Shown: piece by piece, positions 16,922-27,133 of the stretch
Layout of the letters: each line of letters begins with the position of its first letter
Position numbering within the stretch: position 1 is the stretch's first letter
Assembly (NCBI RefSeq): GCF_030326305.1
Contig: NZ_JACAKB010000014.1
Coordinates: forward strand, 1 to 64,000
Reading direction: 5' to 3'
Source of the DNA: Myroides odoratimimus
Lineage (GTDB): Bacteria; Bacteroidota; Bacteroidia; Flavobacteriales; Flavobacteriaceae
Length of the DNA: 64,000 bases
Program-made: the position numbers and the translations under genes
The notes under the pieces: model-generated
Database searches by the model: none
What the model was told of the DNA's origin: nothing
Seen by the model: only the letters and a program-made list of their open reading frames with translations

Positions 16922-17428
16922 ATGCTAACAGAACTACTACAAAAAAAGCATAATAGAATAAACTTTGACTGTGGTAAAGAGTTACTGAATAACTATCTTA
17001 AGAATCAAGCTAGACAAGATCAAATACGCAATTTAGCAAGTTGTTTTGTATTACTCAATGACGATAATATTCTAATCAAAGGTTATTATACTTTATCCAA
17101 TACCAGTATTCCTTTAGAAACATTACCTAATAATTTAAAAGATAAACTACCTCTCTCTTATAAAAATATTCCTACTACACTTATGGGTAGATTTGCAATA
17201 AACCAACAATATCAAGGACAAGGTATAGGTAAAATTTTGCTAATAGATGCTTTAAAAAGATGTTATAACCAATCAAATATTATAGGTTCATTTGGAGTAG
17301 TAGTAGTAGATCCTATTGATAAAGATGCAGAGTGTTTTTATTCACACTACAACTTCATTAAACTCCCAGATAGTGGTAAAATGTTTATCTCTATGAAAAC
17401 TCTTGACATTCTATTTAAAGAAAGTTAA
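16922..17428 (+). CDS. TacT-type GNAT acetyltransferase toxin
   Basis: A 168-residue GNAT enzyme paired with the upstream DUF1778 antitoxin. TacT relatives acetylate the amino group of charged elongator tRNAs and so halt translation. The acetyl-CoA pyrophosphate loop QQYQGQGIGKIL is at about residues 95-106, preceded by the TTLMGRFAI strand. The candidate catalytic tyrosine is Tyr140 in ECFYSHYNFI, the position known from Salmonella TacT. Length and the 1-base spacing to the antitoxin are typical. Target tRNA specificity cannot be read from the sequence. Confidence 0.87.
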   Translation: MLTELLQKKHNRINFDCGKELLNNYLKNQARQDQIRNLASCFVLLNDDNILIKGYYTLSNTSIPLETLPNNLKDKLPLSYKNIPTTLMGRFAINQQYQGQGIGKILLIDALKRCYNQSNIIGSFGVVVVDPIDKDAECFYSHYNFIKLPDSGKMFISMKTLDILFKES

Positions 17429-17460
17429 TCTTAGATTTTACACTTAACTAGCTATAACAA

Positions 17461-17486
17461 AAAAGACGATTCGAAAGAATCGTCTT
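17461..17486 (-). terminator. Terminator of the ZIP transporter gene
   Basis: 10-bp stem AAGACGATTC (17463-17472) / GAATCGTCTT (17477-17486) with a GAAA loop. On the minus strand it is followed by a T run. It may also stop the toxin transcript from the other side. Confidence 0.8.
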
Positions 17487-17508
17487 CCCCATATTATTAT
17501 AATCCTTT

Positions 17509-18237
17509 TTATATAAAATAAGCAGCTACTACTCCTAATATTATAGCAATAAGCTTATTGATATTAAATGAATGTCCTTCGTTACTCTCAAAGATAATAG
17601 TCGATGAGATATGGAATAAAATACCTACTACTATAGCAGATATCTCTGCGTAATACTGAGTTAAGAACTCCACATTACTAGAAACTAATGTTCCTAATGG
17701 TGTCATCAGAGAGAAGACAACCATAAAGAAGAACACTACCTTCTTATTCATATTTGCATTTATAAAAAAGGCGGTCAATATCACTGCTATTGGCAAGTGA
17801 TGTATCGCTATACCCCAAGCTAACTCTTCATGCTGGCTAACTGGCATTCCCTCAAATAAGGCATGGATACACAAACTGATAAATAAAAGCCAAGGTACCT
17901 TGTCTAATTTATCATGGGTATGTACATGACCATGCTCTGCCCCTTTAGAGAAAAACTCTAATATAATCTGGAAGACAATTCCGATCATAATAAAGAAACC
18001 AATATTACCAGAACTGTGGTCATGTCCGTGATCATGACTGTGTCCCGCATGCTCTGCTAAAGATGCTGCTTCACTAGCTGCATACACATCAGGTAACAAA
18101 TGGGTAACTGTCAATGCTAATAGGAATGATCCACTAAAGGCCATTAGCAACTTTAAATTCTTTTTGTTTTTGGGCTGTAATAACACTGCTATTAGATACC
18201 CTGCAATAACTGATAATAAAGGTATAATATAAACCAT
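17509..18237 (-). CDS. ZIP family divalent metal transporter
   Basis: An inner-membrane protein of 242 residues with about eight helices. A histidine-rich cytoplasmic loop HAGHSHDHGHDHSSG (about residues 64-78) separates the first three helices from the rest. The metal-binding helices carry HALFEGM and AIHHLPIA, matching the H-x-x-x-E and HHxP positions of ZIP proteins. It probably imports zinc or a related divalent cation. It is co-transcribed with the upstream methyltransferase gene (4-base gap) and followed by a terminator. Confidence 0.88.
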   Translation of the reverse strand: MVYIIPLLSVIAGYLIAVLLQPKNKKNLKLLMAFSGSFLLALTVTHLLPDVYAASEAASLAEHAGHSHDHGHDHSSGNIGFFIMIGIVFQIILEFFSKGAEHGHVHTHDKLDKVPWLLFISLCIHALFEGMPVSQHEELAWGIAIHHLPIAVILTAFFINANMNKKVVFFFMVVFSLMTPLGTLVSSNVEFLTQYYAEISAIVVGILFHISSTIIFESNEGHSFNINKLIAIILGVVAAYFI

Positions 18238-18241
18238 TGGC

Positions 18242-18973
18242 TTATTTGAAAATCATAATTAATCGATCTGATTCTTTTTTATAAAACTTGCGTAACTTAT
18301 AATCACCAAAAACATCTAGAAGATAAATTTCTTTCTCATTCATCATAGCTTCAAAATCTTCTAACCTTAACGCTTTAACACGTTCTACATATTCGTGATG
18401 TTCTCCATCTGCATCAAAGACTATCTCTTTGATTATAAACCCATCTTCATATTTTCTAGTAATATGGAAGTCAATACCGTCTACTGTTTTAACCTCAGAA
18501 GGCACTAAATTAGCAATTACTTTATCAACATTCATAAAGTCAATTACAGCTAATCCGTATTCGTTTACACTCTTATGTATAGCATCTAATGTACGCATAT
18601 TATCAGCTGGATCAGGAAAATATCCGAAACTAGTAAATAAATTAAAGATTGCATCATACTTCTCTGTAGAAGGCTCTCTCATATCACGCACTTCAAAATG
18701 AAGTGTATCTGTAGCATACTTGCTAGCTTCTTCTATACTATTAGGCGACAGATCTACTCCAGTGACATCATAACCTAAAGAATTTAAATATATAGAATGT
18801 CTTCCTTTGCCACAAGCTAAATCTAACACTTTTGCCCCTTCTTCTAAATTTAAATAATGAGTTAAATTATCAATTAACACTTGTGCTTCTTCGTAATCCC
18901 TATCTTTGTATAAAGTATGGTAATAAGGGGTGTCAAACCACGACTTATACCAATCTTTGTTCTCTTTTGACAT
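18242..18973 (-). CDS. Class I SAM-dependent methyltransferase
   Basis: A 243-residue cytoplasmic enzyme with the Rossmann motif I VLDLACGKGRHSIYL (about residues 40-54), the acidic motif II end VTGVDLSP, and motif IV AIFNLFTSFGYF. The substrate is not evident; relatives are annotated only as small-molecule methyltransferases. It has an upstream promoter box TAAATTTG at 19005-19012 and leads a two-gene operon with the ZIP transporter. Apart from co-transcription I see no functional link between the two. Confidence 0.87.
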   Translation of the reverse strand: MSKENKDWYKSWFDTPYYHTLYKDRDYEEAQVLIDNLTHYLNLEEGAKVLDLACGKGRHSIYLNSLGYDVTGVDLSPNSIEEASKYATDTLHFEVRDMREPSTEKYDAIFNLFTSFGYFPDPADNMRTLDAIHKSVNEYGLAVIDFMNVDKVIANLVPSEVKTVDGIDFHITRKYEDGFIIKEIVFDADGEHHEYVERVKALRLEDFEAMMNEKEIYLLDVFGDYKLRKFYKKESDRLIMIFK

Positions 18974-19004
18974 ACTTTTATTTTAAAACTTTTTAATTAG
19001 CCTG

Positions 19005-19012
19005 CAAATTTA
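19005..19012 (-). promoter_or_regulatory. Promoter -7 box of the methyltransferase-ZIP operon
   Basis: Minus strand TAAATTTG, a perfect TAnnTTTG match 32 bases upstream of the ATG at 18973. Confidence 0.55.
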
Positions 19013-19183
19013 CTTTATTTTTGCGGATTAAACCTAGGATATATCACAGACATATCAGGATTTTATAACTAGTTAAAATAGTCTTGAAATAATGATATAA
19101 TGCAGTAAATTATAGCGTTTTTATCAAATGTAGTATATTGGTTTAAAGCAGAATAGTCAATTATTCCTTATATAAGAAGAAAG

Positions 19184-20347
19184 ATGGAAAATTTTAAAAT
19201 GGTAGCTAAGACCTTCTTCGGTTTTGAAGAAGTATTAGCAAGAGAATTACAATTATTAGGTGCATTAAATGTACAACAGGGTACTAGAATGGTAAGTTTT
19301 AAAGGAGATAAAGGTTTTATGTATAAAGCCAATCTATCTCTGCGTACAGCTTTAAAAATCTTAAAACCTATTGCTACTTTTGCAGTATATAATGAAGCAA
19401 ACTTATATAAAGGAGTTCAAAGTATTGACTGGAGTGAGTATCTAACAGCTAATCAGTCCTTCGTAATAGATGCTACAGTATTCTCTGATAATTTTAACAA
19501 CTCTCAATTCGTTGCGTTGAAAGCAAAGGACGCTATCGTAGATCAGTTTAGAAATAAAAGTGGAGTACGCCCAAGTATAGATAAAGATTATCCAGACTTA
19601 AGAATTAATGTTCACTTACAACAAGATCTTTGTACAATATCACTAGATTCGTCGGGAACTTCTCTACACCACCGTGGATATAGAACAGCTACTAATATAG
19701 CTCCTATCAATGAAGTATTAGCAGCAGGAATGTTATTAATGTCTGGATGGGATGGTAGAAGCGATTTTATGGATCCAATGTGTGGTTCTGGTACAATTTT
19801 AACTGAAGCTGCTATGATTGCATGTAATATTCCTGCAAATATTAATAGAAAAGAATTTGCTTTTGAAAGATGGAATGATTGGGATGCAGATCTTTTTGAC
19901 AAGGTACAAGAGTCTCTACTAAAAAGAATACGCGAGTTCCATTATACAATAAAAGGATACGATAAGGCACCTTCTGCAGTATTAAAAGCGATAGATAACG
20001 TAAGAAATGCTAACTTAGACGAATATATCGAGATAAAAACTGCGAACTTCTTCGATACTCAAAAAGAGACAGAAGGCCCACTACATATGGTATTCAATCC
20101 TCCTTATGGAGAACGTTTAGACATAAATCTAGAACGTTTTTACAGAGAAGTAGGTGATACATTAAAACAAGGGTATCCTGGTACAGAAGCTTGGTTTATC
20201 ACAGGTAATGTAGAAGCTTTAAAATTCGTAGGCTTAAGACCTTCTAGAAAAATTAAATTATACAATGGAAAACTGGAAGCTCGATTAGTAAAATACGAAT
20301 TATACGAAGGAAGTAAAAAAGGAAAATATATTAATAAAAATGATTAA
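19184..20347 (+). CDS. THUMP domain class I RNA methyltransferase (RlmL/YpsC-type)
   Basis: A 387-residue RNA methyltransferase. An N-terminal ferredoxin-like/THUMP region (about 1-155, with YKANLSLRTALKIL) binds RNA. The catalytic domain has the SAM motif DPMCGSGTILTEAA (about residue 198 on) and the N2-guanine/N6-adenine type motif NPPYGERL (about 305). Relatives such as the N-terminal half of E. coli RlmL make m2G in 23S rRNA; the same target is likely but not proven. It is followed after 3 bases by a small membrane protein gene. Confidence 0.9.
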   Translation: MENFKMVAKTFFGFEEVLARELQLLGALNVQQGTRMVSFKGDKGFMYKANLSLRTALKILKPIATFAVYNEANLYKGVQSIDWSEYLTANQSFVIDATVFSDNFNNSQFVALKAKDAIVDQFRNKSGVRPSIDKDYPDLRINVHLQQDLCTISLDSSGTSLHHRGYRTATNIAPINEVLAAGMLLMSGWDGRSDFMDPMCGSGTILTEAAMIACNIPANINRKEFAFERWNDWDADLFDKVQESLLKRIREFHYTIKGYDKAPSAVLKAIDNVRNANLDEYIEIKTANFFDTQKETEGPLHMVFNPPYGERLDINLERFYREVGDTLKQGYPGTEAWFITGNVEALKFVGLRPSRKIKLYNGKLEARLVKYELYEGSKKGKYINKND

Positions 20348-20350
20348 ACC

Positions 20351-20584
20351 ATGAGTGTATCTACTAAAACCATCCTCTTACAGTTTGTGAGTTTTGCTGT
20401 ACTATTCATTTTATGTCGTTTAGCATTCTCTACTTTTACAGCATTAAGTGGTTTTTGGTTGCCACTGACAAGTGCTGTAACCGCTACAATCTTAGCTCCT
20501 CAATTTAAAGTATTCAAAACTGATAAAGGAGACAAAATCTGTATGCGTTGGATATTCTTAAAAGGTGTGAAAATTTTAAACTAA
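20351..20584 (+). CDS. Small two-helix membrane protein, function unknown
   Basis: A 77-residue protein with two hydrophobic helices (ILLQFVSFAVLFILCRLAF and about residues 31-50) and a basic C-terminal tail (FKVFKTDKGDKICMRWIFLK). The start codon lies 3 bases after the stop of the rRNA methyltransferase gene, so it is translated from the same mRNA. I do not recognise a family. Composition and codon use look like a real gene rather than a chance frame. Confidence 0.7.
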   Translation: MSVSTKTILLQFVSFAVLFILCRLAFSTFTALSGFWLPLTSAVTATILAPQFKVFKTDKGDKICMRWIFLKGVKILN

Positions 20585-20712
20585 TAAAAGAGCAAAAAGA
20601 CAAATAAGCTCTATTTTACCTTTTAATTACACAGATTTACTCTATTATTGACAAAAGAGTTTTATCTTACAAAAAAGACATTTTTTGGCTTTTATACTAG
20701 TTATAAATGCCC

Positions 20713-20790
20713 TACATTTGTCACATATCCCTTTAAAAATTTAAATACTAAAAGCCAATTGCTCATAATTAAATGAACAATTGGCTTTTT
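20713..20790 (+). ncRNA. Possible small RNA (promoter box directly followed by terminator)
   Basis: A perfect TACATTTG box (20713-20720) is followed without any ORF by a 12-bp hairpin AAAAGCCAATTG (20750-20761) / CAATTGGCTTTT (20778-20789) and a T run. A transcript of about 65 nt starting near 20727 would result. The hairpin may simply be the terminator of the convergent GNAT gene, so this is tentative. Confidence 0.3.
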
Positions 20791-20796
20791 TTCTTT
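20750..20796. terminator. Terminator between the small membrane protein and GNAT genes
   Basis: 12-bp stem AAAAGCCAATTG / CAATTGGCTTTT with a 16-base loop, then TTTTTTCTTT on the plus strand. It works for the minus-strand GNAT gene ending at 20815 and for plus-strand transcripts. Confidence 0.75.
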
Positions 20797-20814
20797 ATCT
20801 AAAAATATAACTCA

Positions 20815-21360
20815 CTATTTATCAGTTAATATAGATAATAACTCTGCATCCACATATCTACCCTTCTCAAAAAAGTAATCTCTAAGAACACCTTCTGTTT
20901 TCATCCCATTCTTCTGTAAAACACGACGAGAAGCATTGTGCGCAGGATCAATAAAAGCTTCTATGCGATGTAAATCTAATGTATCGAAGCCAAACTCTAT
21001 CATTAAAGCTACTGCTTCACTAGCTATTCCTTTTCCCCAGTAAGCAGGAGTTACCTCATATCCAATCTCTGCTCTACTGTTCTCTGGCGATAAACTATGA
21101 AATCCACATGTTCCTATTAGTTCATCATTCCCCTTTAAAGTTATAGCCCATCGAAGACCTTGTCCATTTGTCGTTCTAGTATTCCATATTTTGATTAATT
21201 CTTCCGCTTGTTCTACAGTTGTAAACGTTGCTAAATCGTAGTACTGTGTTACTTCATCTTTAGAGAAATAATGAAATACCTGAGGAGCATCACCTACTCT
21301 TAATTCTCTTAACACAAGTCTATCACTTTTTATGATTGGAGTTTCTTTTATTATTTTCAT
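20815..21360 (-). CDS. GNAT family N-acetyltransferase (RimJ/RimL-like)
   Basis: A 181-residue acetyltransferase of the RimJ/RimL/PhnO group. It opens with SDRLVLRELRVGDAPQVF, typical of the subfamily. It has RAEIGYEVTPAYWGKGIASEAV, which binds acetyl-CoA, and ends in the conserved NGMKTEGVLRDYFFEKGRYVDAE pattern. Family members acetylate protein N termini or small amines; the substrate is unknown. Single gene, terminator at 20750-20789. Confidence 0.9.
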   Translation of the reverse strand: MKIIKETPIIKSDRLVLRELRVGDAPQVFHYFSKDEVTQYYDLATFTTVEQAEELIKIWNTRTTNGQGLRWAITLKGNDELIGTCGFHSLSPENSRAEIGYEVTPAYWGKGIASEAVALMIEFGFDTLDLHRIEAFIDPAHNASRRVLQKNGMKTEGVLRDYFFEKGRYVDAELLSILTDK

Positions 21361-21472
21361 CTTTTTACTTTTTACAAATTACTACAATTTAATTTAGACT
21401 ATCATAGTTACTTTATACAAACACCATTGATATAAGCTATCTTATTTACAACACTTCTAAGGTTCATTTTGA

Positions 21473-22921
<1,449 letters not shown>

Positions 22922-22926
22922 TTGAT

Positions 22927-22962
22927 AAAAAAATCCCTGTTATGTATAACAGGGATTTTTTT
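22927..22962. terminator. Bidirectional terminator
   Basis: Near-perfect hairpin around ATCCCTGTTAT (22933-22943) / ATAACAGGGAT (22946-22956) flanked by A and T runs, between the convergent GH109 and S9 peptidase genes. Confidence 0.85.
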
Positions 22963-22965
22963 CCT

Positions 22966-25170
22966 TTATTTTAAGTGCTCTGAGATAAAGCCCATCATAC
23001 ATTTATAAAAAGCAATACTGTTCTCTTCTTTTGCAAAGCCATGCCCTTCATCATATTTTACCATATAAGGTACTTCAAAACCACGCGCTCTTAGTGCTTC
23101 TACAATTTGATCAGACTCTGCTATTTTTACCCTAGGGTCATTTGCTCCTTGAACAACAAAAAGAGGCTTGTTGATTTTATGTAATTGATAGACAGGAGAT
23201 ACTTCACGAGCAATCTCTCTTTCTTGTTCATTATCTAAATCATACCATATCTCTTTAACCATATCTTTATAAGGCTTCCAATATTCTGGGAATGACTCAA
23301 AGAATGTGAAAATACTAGATACACCAACATAATCTACTCCACAAGTGTAAAGCTCAGGAGTTTTCACTAATCCCATCAGTGTAGCATATCCCCCATGACT
23401 AGCACCATAAATAGCAATCTTAGAAGCATCTACCCATCCTTGTTCAATAACGTATTGTACACCATCTTCTACATCATCCATTACTTTTCGTCCGATTTGT
23501 TTAAAACCAGATGTAAAGAATTCTTTCCCATAACCTCCTGATATACGGAAGTTAACCTGTAGCGTAGCATATCCTCTACTTGCAAATAATTGTGTCTCTG
23601 GATTAAAGCCCCAACTGTCTCTAATACCTTGTGGTCCTCCATGCGGGTTCACTATTAAAGGGACTTTACTTCCTTCTTTAGCAGATTTAGGTAATGTAAT
23701 ATATCCGTGTAGTTTAATCCCATCACGACTCATAAACGAAATAGGTAACATCTCTGCCATATCCTCTTCTTTTAATTGAGGCATTAAATCGTAAAGCAGA
23801 GTAATATCACCTGTAGCTTTATCATAGTTATAATACTTACCATAAAGCTTATCACTCTGTACTATAATCAAATAACGGTCTTCTTTTTCTGTCTTAGCGG
23901 CTATAGAGTACTCATATTCTCCAAAATGTCTGTCTAAATCAGCACTAATCTTTTTAAAAGTCTCACTTACTGGCTCTATCACAACTTTCTCGCCTTCGTA
24001 CCCAAGATAGTCAATCTCCCAATTTCTATTACGAGATAATCCAATAATAGACGCATCATATTCTGCATTGGCATATACTTCTTTAACTACCGACTTTGTT
24101 CTAAAATTATAAAGTACAATGCGTTGTTTATCAGAATCTAAATTAGTCAAAACATAAGCTTCATCTTTATCTGTAGACGCATAATTAAACGCCATAAGCG
24201 AGAATGTATCTGACCAATTTATAGTATGAAATAATTGGTAAGTTGTTTCTCCTTCTGCTTTGTAAAAATACTGTGTTTGTATTCCATTATACATCTTAGA
24301 ATACCCTCTAAGATTACCATCTTTATCAAAATCATAATCTGATACAGGATTAGATGGATCATCATTTGTAAACAACTTGACATATTCACCTGTATTGATA
24401 TTAATCTTATAAGGCTCAAATATTTGAGCATTTTCTAAATTCATTGTTATGATAATATAATCTTTTTGTTCTTTAAGCATATTCAGAATGCCTGCTTGAA
24501 CCTTTTCGAATGGGGTTAAATCCATATTATTAGTACCATCGACATTCACAGCATAGATATGGTAGTTCTCATCTCCTCCATTATCCATTACATACGCTAA
24601 ACGATCATCATTAATCCATCCATACCCTCTTACTAACTGTTCTCCTTCTTCTATTACACGGATGATATTACCTGTCTCAATCTCTTTTACATAGACATGG
24701 CGTTTATTCTTCTCGTCTTTCTCTCTATAGGACAAATACTTCCCATTAGGTGAGAGTTGAAATCCAGATGATGTAGGACGTTGAAAGTAATCTTCTACTT
24801 TATACTTATACTCTCCTTGTTCTTTATTAGCTAAGACCATTAATTCATCTTCCGTAGATACTAATGAAGGATTTCCTGGTAGAGTAATCACTGTTTTTTC
24901 AAAAACGATAGGTAATTCTTCTTCCATTTGACTCATCTTTCCTTCTATTCTATCTTCTATATAATGACCCACAAAGCTCATTCCAATAGCTGATACAGAG
25001 AAACTTAAATCAGATTCTTTATAAACTATATTGGTAGCTGCGATTCCCATCGCTCCTTGACTCGGAAGATCTAAAGTCACATCATCTATTTTTTTAATAT
25101 GCAGTACTAGGTCTAGTTTCATTTCTCCTAAGTCTAAGACAGCTTTATAATCTCCTATAATTTCTTTCAT
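22966..25170 (-). CDS. S9 family peptidase with an N-terminal lipocalin-like hydrolase-associated domain
   Basis: A serine peptidase of 734 residues. The C-terminal alpha/beta hydrolase domain holds the nucleophile Ser591 in YGASHGGYA, the acid in GANDPRVK and the His in DEGHGFA; the middle is a beta-propeller. The first 90 or so residues (GDYKAVLDLGEMKLDLVLHI ... LPSQGAMGIAATNIVY) look like the small beta domain that usually precedes exported alpha/beta hydrolases in Bacteroidota, an odd partner for an S9 enzyme. There is no signal peptide, so it appears cytoplasmic. I chose the ATG at 25170 over a GTG 27 bases upstream because AGG precedes it. Confidence 0.87.
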   Translation of the reverse strand: MKEIIGDYKAVLDLGEMKLDLVLHIKKIDDVTLDLPSQGAMGIAATNIVYKESDLSFSVSAIGMSFVGHYIEDRIEGKMSQMEEELPIVFEKTVITLPGNPSLVSTEDELMVLANKEQGEYKYKVEDYFQRPTSSGFQLSPNGKYLSYREKDEKNKRHVYVKEIETGNIIRVIEEGEQLVRGYGWINDDRLAYVMDNGGDENYHIYAVNVDGTNNMDLTPFEKVQAGILNMLKEQKDYIIITMNLENAQIFEPYKININTGEYVKLFTNDDPSNPVSDYDFDKDGNLRGYSKMYNGIQTQYFYKAEGETTYQLFHTINWSDTFSLMAFNYASTDKDEAYVLTNLDSDKQRIVLYNFRTKSVVKEVYANAEYDASIIGLSRNRNWEIDYLGYEGEKVVIEPVSETFKKISADLDRHFGEYEYSIAAKTEKEDRYLIIVQSDKLYGKYYNYDKATGDITLLYDLMPQLKEEDMAEMLPISFMSRDGIKLHGYITLPKSAKEGSKVPLIVNPHGGPQGIRDSWGFNPETQLFASRGYATLQVNFRISGGYGKEFFTSGFKQIGRKVMDDVEDGVQYVIEQGWVDASKIAIYGASHGGYATLMGLVKTPELYTCGVDYVGVSSIFTFFESFPEYWKPYKDMVKEIWYDLDNEQEREIAREVSPVYQLHKINKPLFVVQGANDPRVKIAESDQIVEALRARGFEVPYMVKYDEGHGFAKEENSIAFYKCMMGFISEHLK

Positions 25171-25220
25171 AATCCTATTTTTCTTTTCTATTTGCACTCC
25201 CTTTCTAGTTGAGAGCTTTA

Positions 25221-25228
25221 CAAAAATA
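25221..25228 (-). promoter_or_regulatory. Promoter -7 box of the S9 peptidase gene
   Basis: Minus strand TATTTTTG, a perfect TAnnTTTG match 51 bases upstream of the ATG at 25170. Confidence 0.5.
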
Positions 25229-25565
25229 CTGTTTTAAATATTCTTTCTAACCTAGTTTATAAATTAACTATATAGACTAAAAGAGTGAATATGACTCTAT
25301 AATCATGCTAATAAATACTATTCCACAACAAAAAAGAGTATTATGACCTCACTTCATTCCACAATAATCTACACTATGTGTCATTCGTTTTGTTAAAAAA
25401 AGGCTCAAACAGCCTAAAACAGTGATGGCACAACTATTGAAGGTATTTAAATAACTATTTGGTTCATAAAACTTTTATAATGAGATATATTCTCAAATAC
25501 AAACACTAAAAAATAAATTATAAAACAAACACACAAATAGTATAACAATATTAAAAGATAAGGTT
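25229..25565. other. Gene-free stretch with an orphan hairpin
   Basis: This 337-base AT-rich gap has no convincing ORF. A hairpin AGGCT-CAAAC-AGCCT near 25408-25422, read on the minus strand, is followed by seven T and looks like a terminator without a gene in front of it. A short minus-strand RNA from within 25420-25560 is possible but not supported by a perfect promoter box. Confidence 0.35.
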
Positions 25566-26975
25566 ATGCAAAACGACAAAACGATTAATACGCCACAATC
25601 AACTCCTTTAGACAAACAAGAAGGAAAACCTTTAAAGACAAAATCATTATCTACAACTGATTATATCGTTTTAGGAGGTACCTTTTTACTAATGGGGGTA
25701 GGATTATTTTTAATTTACAAATTACAACCATACTTCGAGAGAATACGTTTCGAACAATTAAAATCATTTTGGGGTTCTACTGTAATTAACTTTGGACTTG
25801 TTCTATTTGTTTTACAAATGAGCTTCTTACTTTATATAGTATATCTTTATTTTAGATATAAACCTGTTGCTTCATTAAGTGACGAAGAATTACCAACATG
25901 TACTGTTATAGTTCCTGCTTATAATGAAGGTCGTCTAGTATATGACACACTACTTAGTTTAGCCAATGGTGATTATCCAATAGAGAAATTAGAGATTATT
26001 TCTATAGATGATGGTAGTAAAGATAATACATGGAACTGGATGCTGAAAGCTAAAGCTGAACTAGGAGATAGAGTATCTATATTACAACAACCTAAAAACC
26101 AAGGAAAAAGACACGCTCTATATAGAGGTTTTAATATTGGAACAGGTGAAGTTTATGTTACAGTAGACAGTGATTCTATTGTAAAAAAAGATACCCTTAG
26201 AAACTTAGTTAGTCCATTCGTACACAATGAGAAGTGTGGAGCTGTAGGAGGAAATGTGAGGGTACTAAATACAGAAGATGGAATTATACCTAAAATGCTA
26301 AATGTAAGTTTTGTATTTAGTTTCGAATTTATTCGTTCTGCTCAGAGTGCTTTAGGATCAGTACTATGTACTCCAGGAGCATTAGCAGCATATAGAAGAG
26401 AGGCTGTAATGCATTGTTTAGAAGATTGGATCAACCAAACTTTCATGGGACAACCTTCTGATATAGGTGAGGATAGAGCCATGACAAATATGATTTTAAA
26501 ACAAGGATATCATGTACTATTCCAACGTAATGCTTATGTATTAACCAATACTCCTGAAGAGTACAAAACATTATACAAGATGTTTATTCGTTGGGAAAGA
26601 AGTAATGTTAGAGAGAACATTGCTATGAGTAAATTTGCTTTTAAGAAGTTTAGAGAAGGATCGACAATAGGGCCAAGAATTTTACTATTAAACCAATGGT
26701 TAAGAGTATTAATGGCTTATCCCCTATTAATTTTAATGATATTCTTCGTAGCTACAAAACCTCTAGTGTTTATCACTTCTGCATTAGTAAGTATTTTTAT
26801 TTTCTCGAGTATTCAAGTATTTTTCTACTCGAAAAGATATAGCATAGCAGAATCTTTCTGGGCATATCCATATAGTATTTTCTATACGTTTACACTATTT
26901 TGGATTACTCCTTATGCTATCGCTACAGCTAATAAGAGAGGTTGGCTGACAAGAACATTACCTGCACAGAAATAG
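25566..26975 (+). CDS. Family 2 glycosyltransferase, membrane-bound processive type
   Basis: A 469-residue membrane enzyme. It has two N-terminal helices (about 32-55 and 70-95), a GT-A catalytic domain with CTVIVPAYNEG, SIDDGSKDNTW, the metal-binding DSD in VTVDSDSIV and the acceptor motif IGEDRAM, then MFIRWERSN in place of the Q-x-x-RW motif, and three or four C-terminal helices. This layout is that of hyaluronan, chitin and poly-GlcNAc synthases, which polymerise a sugar and push the chain through the membrane. The sugar and product are unknown, and no polysaccharide export genes lie nearby. It may instead be a non-processive transferase. Confidence 0.85.
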   Translation: MQNDKTINTPQSTPLDKQEGKPLKTKSLSTTDYIVLGGTFLLMGVGLFLIYKLQPYFERIRFEQLKSFWGSTVINFGLVLFVLQMSFLLYIVYLYFRYKPVASLSDEELPTCTVIVPAYNEGRLVYDTLLSLANGDYPIEKLEIISIDDGSKDNTWNWMLKAKAELGDRVSILQQPKNQGKRHALYRGFNIGTGEVYVTVDSDSIVKKDTLRNLVSPFVHNEKCGAVGGNVRVLNTEDGIIPKMLNVSFVFSFEFIRSAQSALGSVLCTPGALAAYRREAVMHCLEDWINQTFMGQPSDIGEDRAMTNMILKQGYHVLFQRNAYVLTNTPEEYKTLYKMFIRWERSNVRENIAMSKFAFKKFREGSTIGPRILLLNQWLRVLMAYPLLILMIFFVATKPLVFITSALVSIFIFSSIQVFFYSKRYSIAESFWAYPYSIFYTFTLFWITPYAIATANKRGWLTRTLPAQK

Positions 26976-27001
26976 AGTAGTTGAATATATTGATTTTAAG
27001 T

Positions 27002-27034
27002 AAAAAAGACAGCATGCACTTCGCTGTCTTTTTT
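27002..27034 (+). terminator. Terminator of the GT2 gene
   Basis: Perfect stem AAAAAAGACAGC (27002-27013) / GCTGTCTTTTTT (27023-27034). Confidence 0.88.
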
Positions 27035-27080
27035 CGTTTTACTCTATTCATTATTTCATTTTAGAAAGTTACTATAAATA

Positions 27081-27114
27081 AAGAATGGCTATTCTGTACA
27101 GAATAGCCATTCTT
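27081..27114 (-). terminator. Terminator of the large S9 peptidase gene
   Basis: A perfect 34-base palindrome, arms of 17 bases (27081-27097 and 27098-27114, core CTATTCTGTACAGAATAG). On the minus strand it is followed by TTTATTTATAG. It lies 20 bases past the stop codon. Confidence 0.82.
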
Positions 27115-27133
27115 TTGTTCTTATCTACTTAGA

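Noticed and set aside
25566-26975. Polysaccharide synthesis operon around the GT2 gene
   Set aside because: The neighbours on both sides are S9 peptidase genes separated by terminators; no export, polymerase or nucleotide-sugar genes are present.
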